A stretch of DNA of 64,000 bases, from positions 1 through 64,000 of the forward strand of contig NZ_JAELTI010000018.1 of NCBI RefSeq assembly GCF_016428755.1, written 5' to 3'. The position numbers and the translations under genes were made by a program. Each line of letters starts with the position of its first letter. Position 1 is the stretch's first letter. Source of the DNA: Allobosea sp. ASV33. Its GTDB lineage: Bacteria > Pseudomonadota > Alphaproteobacteria > Rhizobiales > Beijerinckiaceae. This document shows, in pieces, positions 52,059-61,089 of this stretch. Below the pieces are notes generated by a model, which saw nothing but the letters and a program-made list of their open reading frames with translations, had not been told where the DNA came from and made no database searches.

Positions 52059-52981
52059 GCCGCCCGCTCCTGAGCGCCGGTCATGAACTTGATGAAGACA
52101 TCCTCAAGGCTGGTCTCGCCCGGCTCGACCTTGATGCCAGCCTCGCTCCTCAAGGGCGCCAGCGCCGCTTCAAGCTTGCCGCGATCGGTGCCGACGACAT
52201 GCAGCGTCGTCCCGAAGGGCGCGACCTGCTCGACGCCGTCCGTCGCCTCCAGCGCCCGGATCTGGGCAGGCTTGAGCGCGCCGTTGACGACATAGGTGAC
52301 GAGGCCGGAGCCCTTCACGACCTCCTCGACCGTCCCGGTCGCCAGCATGCGCCCATACGCGATGTAGCCGATGCGATGGCAGCGCTCGGCCTCGTCCATG
52401 TAATGGGTCGAGACCAGCACGGTCAGGCCATCTCCGGCCAGCCGATGGATCTCGTCCCAGAACTCGCGCCGCGCCTTCGGGTCGACGCCGGCGGTCGGCT
52501 CATCCAGAAGCAGGAGCTTCGGCTGGTGCATGATGCAGGCGGCCAGCGCCAGGCGCTGCTTCCAGCCGCCCGAGAGCGTGCCGGCGAGCTGGTCCTTGCG
52601 CGAGGTCAGGCCCAGCCCGTCCAGCGTCTTCGCCACGGCCTCGTCGACCGGATCGAGCTCGTACAGCCTGGCCACGAAGGTCAGGTTCTCGGCTATGGTC
52701 AGGTCTTCATAGAAGGAGAAGCGCTGCGTCATGTAGCCGACCTGGCGCTTGATCTCCGCACTCTGGGTGCGGACATCGAGCCCGAGCACCGTGCCCTCCC
52801 CGGCATCGGGCTTGAGCAAGCCGCAGATCATCCGGATCGTCGTGGTCTTGCCCGATCCGTTAGGTCCGAGGAAGCCGACGATCTCGCCCGTCGCCACCGC
52901 GAGATCGACATCGTCGACCACCGTGCGCTTGCCGAAGCGCTTGGTCATGCCATGCACGTCGATGGCGAGCGGCGCGTTCAC
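52055..52981 (-). CDS. ABC efflux transporter ATPase
   Basis: 308 residues. Walker A GPNGSGKTT, signature GTLSGGWKQRLALA, Walker B LLLLDEPTAGVDP, and a C-terminal extension of about 80 residues typical of drug-exporter ATPases. Its ends overlap the permease (downstream) and the HlyD-like gene (upstream) by 4 bases each. Confidence 0.93.
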   Translation of the reverse strand: MNAPLAIDVHGMTKRFGKRTVVDDVDLAVATGEIVGFLGPNGSGKTTTIRMICGLLKPDAGEGTVLGLDVRTQSAEIKRQVGYMTQRFSFYEDLTIAENLTFVARLYELDPVDEAVAKTLDGLGLTSRKDQLAGTLSGGWKQRLALAACIMHQPKLLLLDEPTAGVDPKARREFWDEIHRLAGDGLTVLVSTHYMDEAERCHRIGYIAYGRMLATGTVEEVVKGSGLVTYVVNGALKPAQIRALEATDGVEQVAPFGTTLHVVGTDRGKLEAALAPLRSEAGIKVEPGETSLEDVFIKFMTGAQERAA

Positions 52982-53937
52982 CGCTGCACCCGCAGCGTCA
53001 CGTCGACGATCTGGCCGGGCTGCAGCGCCGATTGCGGCCCGCCATCGGGCCGCGCCTCGACCAGATAGACCAGCTTCTGCCGCGTTTGCGCCGAATAGAT
53101 CACCGGCGGTGTGAATTCGGGCTCCGGCGAGACATAGGTCACGGTCGCGGTCAGCCCGGGCGCGCAGCCGTCGCAGCGGACATCGAGCTTCATGCCGGTC
53201 GTCACGCCCGAAATCCTGATCTCCGGCACATAGAGCATCAGCTTGGCGGCGCCGTCCGGCAGCATCAGCAGCACCGGCGCGCTCGGCCCTGCGAGCTCGC
53301 CGACCCGGCGCAGCACGTCGCTGACCCGCCCGGCCGACGGCGCGACGAGCTGGCGCTGCGACAGCCGCCAGCGCGCCTGCGCCAAGGCAGCCTTGGCCTG
53401 CTCGACCGCGTTCTCGCTCGCCTTGATCTCGTCAGGACGCGCTGGCAGGCGAGCGACATCGAGATTGGCGGCATTCTGGCGGACACTCGCGGCTGCCACA
53501 TCACGCGCCGTCTCCGCCTGGTCGAAATCGGCCTGGGTCGAGACGCCGCGCCGCAGCAGATCCTGCCGGCGATCCAGCGCCCGCTCGGCCTCGCGCTGCT
53601 GCGCCTTGGCCGAGGCGAGATTGGCCTCGATCACCGCGATCTCCTCCGGCCGCTTGCCGCTGCGCAGATTGTCGAGCTGCGCCTGCGCCTGCACCAACCG
53701 CGCCTCGCTTTCCCGGACTGCATTCTCGGCATCCGTCGTCTCCAGCGCGGCCACGGCCTTGCCGGCCTCGACGCGATCGCCCCGGCGGACATCGATGCGC
53801 TCGATCCGGGCCGTATCGATCGGGCCGAGCCGGACGTATTCGCCCTCGACATAGCCGGCGATGCGGACCGTATCGCCGCCGCAGGCCGAGAAGCTGCCGG
53901 CGATCAGCCCGAAGGAACAGAGGAAGCCGAGAATCAT
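52978..53937 (-). CDS. HlyD-family periplasmic adaptor of the efflux pump
   Basis: 319 residues. The N-terminus (MILGFLCSFGLIAGSFSACG) could be a lipoprotein signal with the cysteine at position 19 or an uncleaved anchor. The biotinyl-lipoyl half motif is IERIDVRRGDRVEAGKAVAA; a long alanine/glutamine-rich coiled coil follows (about 75-190), then the second lipoyl half. It would link the ABC exporter to an outer-membrane channel. Like YbhG/YhiI. Confidence 0.9.
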   Translation of the reverse strand: MILGFLCSFGLIAGSFSACGGDTVRIAGYVEGEYVRLGPIDTARIERIDVRRGDRVEAGKAVAALETTDAENAVRESEARLVQAQAQLDNLRSGKRPEEIAVIEANLASAKAQQREAERALDRRQDLLRRGVSTQADFDQAETARDVAAASVRQNAANLDVARLPARPDEIKASENAVEQAKAALAQARWRLSQRQLVAPSAGRVSDVLRRVGELAGPSAPVLLMLPDGAAKLMLYVPEIRISGVTTGMKLDVRCDGCAPGLTATVTYVSPEPEFTPPVIYSAQTRQKLVYLVEARPDGGPQSALQPGQIVDVTLRVQR

Positions 53938-54596
53938 GACCGTCTCTCCCGCATGCTGGCGATGCTCGCGCGGACATTGGCGCGGATGACATCCGCGATC
54001 GCCTCGCTCTGCGCCGTGTCGATCGCGTCCCAGCCCATGCGCCGCATCACGGCTGGCCGGGCGAGCCGGAAATAGATGACCTGCCCGATCGTCGCGAAGA
54101 CCGCGAGCTTGGTGTCTTGCGCCTCCGGCTCCATGCCGGTCGCAGCGGCCCAGAGCCGGCAGACCTGGCCATGGACCGGACCGACGAGCCCCTCATAGAG
54201 CGCCTCGAAGGCGGCCGTCGGCTCCATCATCTCGCGGATGACGAAACGGGCGATCGTCTCGCTCTCCTGCGCCTGTGTCGCGAAGGCGGTGACGCGCCCG
54301 ACGATGCCGAGCATCAGCTCCACCGCCGCCTCCGGCGCGAGCCCGTCGAGCGGCGGCATCGCCGCGGCGGCACCGAAGACGCGCTGCTTCATCGTCGCGA
54401 CCACGGCCTCGGCGCAGGCCCGGCGCAGACCGTCCTTGCCGCCGAAATGATAGGCGATGCCGGCACTGTTAACGCCCGCCGCCTGCGCGATCTCCCGGAT
54501 CGAGCTCGCCTCGTACCCGTGCCGCCCGAACAGGTCGAGCCCAGCCCGGATCAGCGCCTCGCGCGTCCCTGCATCGCTGTCTGGAATGGCTTTCAT
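53934..54596 (-). CDS. TetR-family repressor of the efflux operon (CecR/DUF1956 type)
   Basis: 220 residues. The helix-turn-helix is at about residues 12-55 (LDLFGRHGYEASSIREIAQA, then GVNSAGIAYHFGGKDGLRRA). The C-terminal ligand domain has the features of CecR-like regulators (RFVIREMMEPTAAFEALYEG). E. coli CecR governs a TetR-HlyD-ABC operon of the same layout. It is the first gene of the operon and overlaps the adaptor gene by 4 bases, so it should repress its own transcription through the palindrome at 54621-54646. Confidence 0.9.
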   Translation of the reverse strand: MKAIPDSDAGTREALIRAGLDLFGRHGYEASSIREIAQAAGVNSAGIAYHFGGKDGLRRACAEAVVATMKQRVFGAAAAMPPLDGLAPEAAVELMLGIVGRVTAFATQAQESETIARFVIREMMEPTAAFEALYEGLVGPVHGQVCRLWAAATGMEPEAQDTKLAVFATIGQVIYFRLARPAVMRRMGWDAIDTAQSEAIADVIRANVRASIASMRERRS

Positions 54597-54620
54597 GCCT
54601 CGCCGATAGCACCGTCGGCT

Positions 54621-54646
54621 GATTTAATCAATCGATTGATTAAATC
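54621..54646. promoter_or_regulatory. Perfect 26-bp operator palindrome for the TetR-type repressor
   Basis: GATTTAATCAATC is followed directly by its exact reverse complement GATTGATTAAATC. It starts 24 bases before the repressor ATG, within the presumed promoter. Length and symmetry are as expected for a TetR-family dimer pair. Confidence 0.85.
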
Positions 54647-54666
54647 GTCGCGTAACGAAGACCTCT

Positions 54667-54760
54667 CGTCATGGTCGGGCTTGTCCAGACCATCCACGTC
54701 TTCGCCGGTGCACGGTGTTGTTCAAGACGTGGATGCTCGCCACAAGGGCGAGCATGACGC
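54667..54760. repeat. Palindromic intergenic repeat, family B copy 2
   Basis: Begins CGTCATGGTCGGGCTTGTCC and ends GGATGCTCGCCACAAGGGCG then AGCATGACG. It shares its right third almost base for base with 29501-29592. Confidence 0.8.
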
Positions 54761-54874
54761 GAGCTGCTTCCCCGCAAGCCGAATGCACCAACGCCCTATC
54801 CCGCACAGCCGCGACATGACGCGCCGCCGATAATGGTCTAAGGCGGCAACCATCCTTTGATCGCTTCCCGCCAG

Positions 54875-56248
54875 ATGCTCTTCAACTCCTTCGCTTTCCT
54901 GCTCGCCTTCCTGCCGCTCGCGCTCGCCCTCCACTGGGGTGCGGAGCGCTTTGCGCCGAGCCTGCGGCTGCCCGTGCTGGTCGTGCTGTCCTTCGCCTTC
55001 TACGGCTATTGGGACTGGCGCTTCCTGCCGCTGCTGGCGCTCTCGATCGGGCTGAACTGGCTGATCGCCGAAGCCTTCCAGAAGACGAAGTCGGGCGCGC
55101 TGATCACGCTCGCGATCGTTCTGAACCTCGCCGTGCTCGCGGTGTTCAAGTACTTCAACTTCTTCGCCGATCTCGCTGGAATGATTCCCGGATTGCCGGC
55201 GCCGAAATTCGACATCGCGCTGCCGCTCGGCATCTCTTTCTTCACCTTCCACCACATCATGTACCTGACGGACCTGCGGCGCGGGCAGGCGCCGCGCTAC
55301 GATCTCGTCCGCTACGCGCTCTACATCGCCTTCTTCCCGCAGGTGCTCGCCGGCCCGCTGGTGCGCTGGCGCGAGATCATGCACCAGCTCGACGAGCGGC
55401 CCTATCAGCGGCCGGACGCGGCCGAGCGAATCGCGCGCGGCCTGATGCTGCTGACCTTCGGCCTCGCCAAGAAGGTGCTGATCGGCGACCCACTCGCCGA
55501 ATATGCTAACCCGGTCTTCGCCGCCGCCGCGGCGGGCAAGACCATCAGCCTCATGGAAGCCTGGCAGGGCACCCTCGCCTTCACCTTCCAGATCTATTTC
55601 GATTTCTCCGGCTATACCGACATGGCGCTGGGCCTCGCCCTGCTCTTCGGCGTCGTGCTGCCGCAGAATTTCGACGTGCCCTATCGCTCGCTCTCGATCC
55701 AGGATTTCTGGCGCCGCTGGCACATGACGCTGTCGCGCTTTCTGCGCGACTACCTCTACATCCCGCTCGGCGGCTCGCGTGCCGGCCTGCCGACGCAGGT
55801 CTGGGCGCTGTTCGCCACCATGGCGCTGGGCGGTCTCTGGCACGGCGCCGGCCTCACATTCGTCGCCTGGGGCGTGGCGCATGGGCTGGCGCTGATCGTC
55901 GCCCTGTTCTGGCGCCGGGCCGGCCTGCCGATGCCGGCGACGCTCGGCTGGCTCCTGACCTTCCTGTTCGTGGTCCTCTGCTGGGTGCTGTTCCGCGCCA
56001 CGAATTTCCAGGCTGCGCTCGCGATCTACAAGGGCCTGTTCGGCTTCGGCCCGATCGGCACCGGCTTCAAATGGCGCGCCCTGCTGCCGGCCGCAGCCTT
56101 CGCCATCATCGGCCCCACCGCCTGGAACCTCGTCCACAAGCTGCCGCCGGCCCGCTGGCTGGCGATCCTGTGCGGGCTCCTGTTCGTCATCATCCTGCTG
56201 AAGATCGGCGAAGACGCCAATTATGAGTTCATCTATTTCCAGTTCTAG
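54875..56248 (+). CDS. MBOAT-family membrane O-acyltransferase (AlgI/DltB-like)
   Basis: 457 residues from ATG 54875; a TTG at 54857 is in frame but less likely. About ten to twelve membrane segments. The MBOAT motifs include FWRRWHMTLSRFLRDYLYIP and the catalytic histidine in LGGLWHGAGLTFVAWG. Family members move acetyl groups across the membrane onto a surface polysaccharide, with an SGNH-type partner finishing the transfer. The partner gene here seems broken (56316-56935), so the enzyme may be idle or use another partner. Confidence 0.92.
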   Translation: MLFNSFAFLLAFLPLALALHWGAERFAPSLRLPVLVVLSFAFYGYWDWRFLPLLALSIGLNWLIAEAFQKTKSGALITLAIVLNLAVLAVFKYFNFFADLAGMIPGLPAPKFDIALPLGISFFTFHHIMYLTDLRRGQAPRYDLVRYALYIAFFPQVLAGPLVRWREIMHQLDERPYQRPDAAERIARGLMLLTFGLAKKVLIGDPLAEYANPVFAAAAAGKTISLMEAWQGTLAFTFQIYFDFSGYTDMALGLALLFGVVLPQNFDVPYRSLSIQDFWRRWHMTLSRFLRDYLYIPLGGSRAGLPTQVWALFATMALGGLWHGAGLTFVAWGVAHGLALIVALFWRRAGLPMPATLGWLLTFLFVVLCWVLFRATNFQAALAIYKGLFGFGPIGTGFKWRALLPAAAFAIIGPTAWNLVHKLPPARWLAILCGLLFVIILLKIGEDANYEFIYFQF

Positions 56249-56315
56249 ATTTCACAATTGAATGTGGAGTAAGTCAATTCAGTTTTTTTGAACTATTTCA
56301 ATACTTTAAAGGGAG

Positions 56316-56935
56316 ATTGTCGGCAGCGACAATTACTGGTGCACCGTCAATCCGGCCCTACCCAACGAGAAGCCCTTCCCCTTTTGGCTGTTGAGCCGAA
56401 GCCCGCCCGACGATGTCGCGGGCTGATGCATTTCGACCTGCTGGAGGAACTGCCCCTCCGCATCCAATACCTGGCCTCGCGCAAGGCCGAGCGAGCCCGC
56501 CCGGACGGCTATTGGGACTACGAATCGGGCTACGGCGTGCAAGGCTACGGCACCGATCCCGAGATCATCGCCCGGCTGCAGAGGCCGCTCGAGGCTGGCA
56601 GCGGCAATGTCGACGGCCCCTTCCCAGCCGCGGCGGCGTTGGAAGCGCTGATGAAGACAGCGCCGGTAGAGACCGTGCTGATTCTCGTTCGCCCGCCTGT
56701 CTACGTCACGGCCCTGTCGAAACCCGGCACGCGCGATGCCGCGGCCGACGCCGCCTGCCGCAAGGCCTTCGCCGATCTGGCGGCCCGGCGCCCGCGCACG
56801 GCGCTGGTCGACTGGCGAGTCGACAGGCCCGAATTGCACGATCCCAGCCTATTCTTCGACCATAGCCACTACCGCCAGCCGATCGCCCGGCTGGTCGAAG
56901 CCGACATCGCCGAGGCCATCGGCAAGCTGAAATGA
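56316..56935 (+). pseudogene. Decayed SGNH/AlgX-like acyltransferase partner of the MBOAT protein
   Basis: The C-terminal part, from about 56428, is convincing: FDLLEELPLRIQYLASRKAE and, near the end, FFDHSHYRQPIARLVEADIA, the D-x-x-H pair of SGNH-type acyltransferases. Upstream, a different frame reads DNYWCTVNPALPNEKPFPFW and LLSRSPPDDVAG before a stop at about 56424. One extra C there (GGCTGATG to GGCCTGATG) would join the frames. No good start codon exists and the usual N-terminal half with its membrane anchor is gone. A start at 56288 in the downstream frame gives an implausible leader. Confidence 0.55.
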
Positions 56936-57115
56936 TCCGAGCCCAGCCGATTGCGCTGGAAACCGACGCTGGATCGCGTGTTTTCACGAAGCCGTTGAAG
57001 TCCTGTCGGAAGCGATTGTTCCGCTTGAGACTGATCGCTATAAGGGCGCCAAATCGGCTCCCCTCCCGCGGCACAGCCGATGGGTGCGTGAACCGACAAA
57101 CTAGAGAGCGCGCCC

Positions 57116-57538
57116 ATGTCGAAGCAGACCATCCTCGAGGCGGATTACAAGCCGAGCGATGACGAGCCGTTCATGAACGAACGTCAACGCGAGTATTTCC
57201 GCGGCAAGCTTCTCGCCTGGAAGGACGAGATCCTGCGGGAGGCCAAGGAGACCCTGGTCACCCTGCAGAAGGAGAGCGAGAATCACCCGGACATCGCCGA
57301 CCGGGCCTCATCCGAAACCGATCGCGCCATCGAGCTGCGCGCCCGCGACCGGCAGCGCAAGCTGATCGCCAAGATCGACGCGGCGATCTCCCGCATCGAC
57401 GACGGCTCCTACGGCTATTGCGAGGAGACCGGCGAGCCGATCTCGCTGAAGCGCCTGGAAGCCCGCCCGATCGCGACGCTGTCGCTGGAGGCGCAGGAGC
57501 GCCACGAGCGCAACGAGCGCGTCTTCCGCGACGATTGA
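57116..57538 (+). CDS. dksA: RNA polymerase-binding transcription factor DksA
   Basis: 140 residues. The coiled-coil tip acidic pair is in the region HPDIADRASSETDRAIELRA, and the zinc-finger-like region reads YGYCEETGEPISLKRLEARP. Only one of the four classical cysteines (YGYC) remains; the others are T, S and A. This one-cysteine form is usual in alphaproteobacteria and still binds RNA polymerase with ppGpp. A strong terminator follows. Confidence 0.95.
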   Translation: MSKQTILEADYKPSDDEPFMNERQREYFRGKLLAWKDEILREAKETLVTLQKESENHPDIADRASSETDRAIELRARDRQRKLIAKIDAAISRIDDGSYGYCEETGEPISLKRLEARPIATLSLEAQERHERNERVFRDD

Positions 57539-57566
57539 GCGGCGACAACCGACCACGCTTTCTCGA

Positions 57567-57599
57567 AAGGCTCCGCGCCGCAAGGCGCGGGGCCTTTTT
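57567..57599 (+). terminator. Rho-independent terminator of dksA
   Basis: CCGCGCC-GCAA-GGCGCGG extended by flanking AGGC and GCCT pairing forms a strong stem, followed by TTTTT. It starts 29 bases after the stop. Confidence 0.88.
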
Positions 57600-57691
57600 C
57601 GTTTTGAACTTAGGCTTCGGCGGTACGTTCTGGTGGCGAGCCGCCTGCTGCCGCTCCCGGCGGCCGAGGCAGAAGGCAAGGGAGAGCCAGC

Positions 57692-58084
57692 ATGGACCGT
57701 TTCACCGGTGGATGCCGCTGCGGCGATCTCCGGATTGTGGCGTCGGGGCGCCCCTATCGGGTCGGCATTTGCCATTGCCTCGACTGCCGCAAGCATCACG
57801 GTGCTCTCTTCCACGCTTCCGCGATCTTCCCGGAAGGAGCGGTCGCGATCGAGGGCGAGGCCCGCGACTATGACGGGCGGTTCTTCTGCCCCCGCTGCGG
57901 CTCGCCCGTCTTCGGACGCAGCGGCGACGAGGTCGAGGTGAGCCTGGGCGCGCTGGACACGCCGGACCAGTTCGTGCCGACCTACGAGCTCTGGACGATC
58001 AGGCGCGAAGCCTGGCTGCCGCCGTTCCCGTCGACGAAGCTGTACGAGCGCGACCGGGATGCCGCAGGCCGTTCAGAGGAATAG
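57692..58084 (+). CDS. GFA family zinc-binding protein
   Basis: 130 residues. The GFA zinc cysteines are in place: GGCRCGDLR, ICHCLDCRKHHGALFHASAI and FFCPRCGSPVF. The family is named for glutathione-dependent formaldehyde-activating enzyme, though activity in most members is unproven. Single gene after the dksA terminator. Confidence 0.9.
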   Translation: MDRFTGGCRCGDLRIVASGRPYRVGICHCLDCRKHHGALFHASAIFPEGAVAIEGEARDYDGRFFCPRCGSPVFGRSGDEVEVSLGALDTPDQFVPTYELWTIRREAWLPPFPSTKLYERDRDAAGRSEE

Positions 58085-58131
58085 CCCCCCGGACCGATGC
58101 CGAGCAGCGGGAACCGCGGCTCGTCCCGGCG

Positions 58132-59364
58132 TCAGTGTCCGCTGAAGACCAGAGATTGCACGGGCAGCACCAGCGCCTGGATGCGCAACAGCATGGCATG
58201 AACCACCCCGGTCGCATCGACAGCGTGCAACGCGATACGGCGCAGCGTGCCGGTTTCCTTGGCGACGATGATGTCGTGATTGTTGCTATAGGCATTGGCG
58301 ACGCAGCTACTGCCGGGCGTCACGCCGTCGAGCCCGCCCTGATAGAGCGGCTCGAGGAAGGCCAGGATGGTTCCGGGTCGAACCACCTGCTGCGCGTCGA
58401 TCAGTTGCTCGCCGCTCCTGAACTGCCCCGCCGCGATGAAGTCCTGCACGCCCGTCACCACCATCGGGATGATCACCCACGGCCGTGATATGCAGGTGAC
58501 TTCCGCGACCATCCCGACCTTGATCACCTGCGCCTCGATCTGGTTGAAGCCGGCCTGGAGCCGTCCTCGCCCCGCTTCTTCCGGGATGAGGATTCCCGCC
58601 GGGCGCATGAACGGGTTGACGACGTCGCCGACCCGCAGCGTGAACTGCTCCACACGTCCGGCGAATCCGGCCCGCACCACCGTCTTCTGCAACTCGACCT
58701 CGGCCTGGGCGAGCGCGGCCTCCGCGCTGGCGCGCTGGGCGGGAAGCAGCGTAGCGATCTTGGTCTGCTCGGCATTCCTCGCAGCCGTGACCGACGCCAG
58801 CGCGGCCTCCCGCCCCGCGACGATGTTCTCGAGCCGCTCGATCTCGCGGGCCGCGACGACGGCATCGTTGCGCCGTTGCAGCTCGGTCTTCGTGCGCAAT
58901 TCATCCAGCGCCTGCTGCAAGGAGCTCTTCGCCTCCTGGATCTTGCCGTCATCCGCGAGGATGTCCGCCTTTGCGACCACGAGAGCAGCGTCCGCCTCGG
59001 CGATCTTGCGCCTGGCGGCATCGACGGCTGCCGCTTGTGTCTTGTCGTCCAGGGTGAAGAGCGTATCGCCCTTGGCGACCGCCTGGCTGACCCCGACATG
59101 GACCTCGGCGACACGGCCGTTGACCTCGGGAATGATGGGCACCGTTCGGAAGAAGACGGTCGCGCTGGTCGTGGTGGGGTGATTGTAGAAGATCACGGTG
59201 ATCAGGCCGACCGTCAGCATCACGCAGGTGACGATACCCCAGCGCAGCTCGAACCAGACCGAGTAGAGCGTGAGCTCGCGGCCGAAGCGTTTGCCCTGGC
59301 CGTAGCGACGATAAAGATAGTCGGGAAGCAGGGTGAAGAACGCGCAGACGAGAAGCTCAAGCAT
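58132..59364 (-). CDS. HlyD-family membrane adaptor (YiaV/EmrA-like)
   Basis: 410 residues from ATG 59364, with GGAGAAGG seven bases upstream. One or two N-terminal membrane segments (LLVCAFFTLLPDYLY, and GIVTCVMLTVGLITVIFYNH) precede a lipoyl half (IIPEVNGRVAEVHVGVSQAV), a long coiled coil (130-260) and the second half. Its start overlaps the upstream small membrane protein by 8 bases. The pair resembles YiaV with YiaW-like partners. The exported substrate is unknown. Confidence 0.87.
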   Translation of the reverse strand: MLELLVCAFFTLLPDYLYRRYGQGKRFGRELTLYSVWFELRWGIVTCVMLTVGLITVIFYNHPTTTSATVFFRTVPIIPEVNGRVAEVHVGVSQAVAKGDTLFTLDDKTQAAAVDAARRKIAEADAALVVAKADILADDGKIQEAKSSLQQALDELRTKTELQRRNDAVVAAREIERLENIVAGREAALASVTAARNAEQTKIATLLPAQRASAEAALAQAEVELQKTVVRAGFAGRVEQFTLRVGDVVNPFMRPAGILIPEEAGRGRLQAGFNQIEAQVIKVGMVAEVTCISRPWVIIPMVVTGVQDFIAAGQFRSGEQLIDAQQVVRPGTILAFLEPLYQGGLDGVTPGSSCVANAYSNNHDIIVAKETGTLRRIALHAVDATGVVHAMLLRIQALVLPVQSLVFSGH

Positions 59365-59809
59365 GGGCCTTCTCCTCGACGCCTGCGTCCGCGGGCGGCG
59401 CATTCCCGTCCGGCCCGGGGACGGCCGTCTCCGCGTCCGATGCCGCGTCGCCGCCGGTGCCCGGGGCGATGCCGGCCATTTTCTCGAGGGAGCCGGCCAT
59501 CCGGCCGAACATCCCTGGAATATCGGGCAGGTCGATCAGGGCGAGCAGCAGCCCGGCGACCCAGAAGGCGTGGATATGCGTGAGGAGCGCGAGCAAGCCG
59601 AGAACGGCGACGATCTCGAACTGGATCTTGTGCGTCTTGTGCGCCATCCGCTCGGGCAAGGTGTGAAGGCGCAGGAACAGCAGTCCGATGCCCAGGACCG
59701 CCCCGAGCAGGATCACGGCCGCGAGTACCGTGAAGTAGTCAGTCTCGCCTGGGCCGGTGATGAAGGACGGAAGCACATGCGGAGCGGCGGGATGAGCGGC
59801 GGCCGTCAT
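59357..59809 (-). CDS. Small membrane protein paired with the HlyD-like adaptor
   Basis: 150 residues from ATG 59809 with GGAG six bases upstream. Two hydrophobic segments: FTVLAAVILLGAVLGIGLLF, and VAVLGLLALLTHIHAFWVAG extending to about residue 90. A disordered Ala/Pro/Gly/Asp-rich tail follows. It resembles DUF3302/YiaW-type partners only in position and topology. Function unknown. Confidence 0.68.
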   Translation of the reverse strand: MTAAAHPAAPHVLPSFITGPGETDYFTVLAAVILLGAVLGIGLLFLRLHTLPERMAHKTHKIQFEIVAVLGLLALLTHIHAFWVAGLLLALIDLPDIPGMFGRMAGSLEKMAGIAPGTGGDAASDAETAVPGPDGNAPPADAGVEEKAHA

Positions 59810-60058
59810 GACGGTACTCCTCTCGGGAGACATAGCCAGACGTGCTGCTCAAGCCCATCCGAGCCTCGTCGAGGCAGCAAATCCGACAGCATCACAACGG
59901 GAAGTTGCCCAAAGGTCAACTCTTTTGGTGCCATCCCCCTCAAGATCGGCGGATGGCGGGCGCCGATCGGTATCCCGACATGCCGATCCCGTTGGAAGCA
60001 GCAGCAAAAAGCCCTGCCGAGGCGCGCGACGATGCGGCATTCCGGGTCGCCGCCCGTC

Positions 60059-60625
60059 TCACGCACCGGTCAAGTGGCTGAACAGGATCGACGCGCCAAG
60101 AGCAATCAGGGCCACGCCTCCGACGCGCTCGGCCCAGCGCCCGAATTTCGCGCCGATCAGATTGCCGGCCATCATGCCGCCGGTAGACATCAGGAAGGTG
60201 GCGAAGCCGATGGCGAGCGCGACGACGATGATGTTCACGTCCAGGAACGCGAGCGAGACGCCGACCGCCATCGCATCGATGCTGGTGCCGACGGCGGTGG
60301 CCATCAAGGCCCAGAGCGAATGGCCCGTTACCGCCTCTGCCCTTTCGGTGGCTGGCTTCAGCGAATGCATGATCATCCGGCCACCGACGATCCCGAGCAG
60401 GATGAAGGCGATCCAGTGATCCACGGCAGCAACATACTGGCTTGCGGCAAAGCCGGCGGCCCAGCCGAGGAGCGGTGTGATCGCCTCGACGATACCGAAG
60501 ACGGCTCCGGTACGGAGCGCTTCGAGGAGACGCGGACGCGTGGAAGCGGCGCCCCGGCCGATGGAGGCCAGAAAGGCGTCGACGGACATGCCCATGGCGA
60601 GCACGGCAATGGAAACGGGTGACAT
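60059..60625 (-). CDS. mntP: Manganese efflux pump MntP
   Basis: 188 residues from ATG 60625. Six membrane segments; [17 protein letters not shown] and [17 protein letters not shown] are the two MntP repeats, each with the conserved aspartate of the metal path. It expels Mn2+ from the cytoplasm. A yybP-ykoY riboswitch in the leader (60672-60800) supports the substrate. The frame open upstream lies in the riboswitch and is not used. Confidence 0.93.
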   Translation of the reverse strand: MSPVSIAVLAMGMSVDAFLASIGRGAASTRPRLLEALRTGAVFGIVEAITPLLGWAAGFAASQYVAAVDHWIAFILLGIVGGRMIMHSLKPATERAEAVTGHSLWALMATAVGTSIDAMAVGVSLAFLDVNIIVVALAIGFATFLMSTGGMMAGNLIGAKFGRWAERVGGVALIALGASILFSHLTGA

Positions 60626-60671
60626 GGCGATCTCTTGCGCGGATTGAGGACCGGACAGCATTCGAGACCGG

Positions 60672-60800
60672 ATCCGCATGGTCTCGCCGTCACGGTCTCG
60701 CTTGGCCGGAACGCGCCGGCTGATCGCACCACGCGGTCCTCGCCGCGAGCCTGTTGATGCGACCGCGCCCCGACAAGGACGCCGCTACTCCCCGATGGGC
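60672..60800 (-). promoter_or_regulatory. yybP-ykoY manganese riboswitch in the mntP leader
   Basis: On the minus strand the RNA begins GGGGAGTAGCGGC (60793-60781), passes ATCAACAGGCTCGC, and holds GGCCAAGCGAGACCGTG and GGCGAGACC (60688-60680). GGGGAGUAGC and the paired GCGAGACC loops are the conserved metal-sensing parts of this class. It lies 47 bases before mntP, and an AT-rich promoter-like patch is at 60820-60880. Mn2+ binding should turn mntP expression on. Confidence 0.9.
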
Positions 60801-60927
60801 GCAGCTCTACTTTCAGGTCGCGGATAAGTCAATAACATAAATATTTCAATTACTTATCAATAAGAAGCATTTGCAGTAAGGCCTCTGAGCCATGGCCGAG
60901 CCTCGCGCTTTCTCGCGGAAATCGGGA

Positions 60928-60960
60928 AAGCCCCGCGTCGGGAGGACGCGGGGCTTCTGG
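60928..60960 (-). terminator. Candidate terminator of the flagellar operon
   Basis: AAGCCCCGCGTC and GACGCGGGGCTT form a 12-bp stem with a five-base loop; on the minus strand TTTCCC follows. It lies about 135 bases beyond flgH. The T run is short. Confidence 0.6.
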
Positions 60961-61089
60961 CCGCCTGCCTGGGTAGCTTGGGGAGCGTGGCGGGCGGCCG
61001 GGATGGTGGCGGCTCGGGAGAGACCGCCATCCGTCCGGCGCGGAGACAAGGGGGAGCGTTCCGCGCCGTCCGGGATTCGGATGCTGGGA

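Noticed and set aside
56288..56935. Taking the 215-codon frame after the MBOAT gene as an intact protein.
   Set aside because: The first 45 residues look like frame-shifted sequence, while another frame at the same place reads as plausible protein.
57418..57520. DksA cysteine loss as a sign of a broken gene.
   Set aside because: One-cysteine DksA is the normal form in alphaproteobacteria and the rest of the protein is well preserved.
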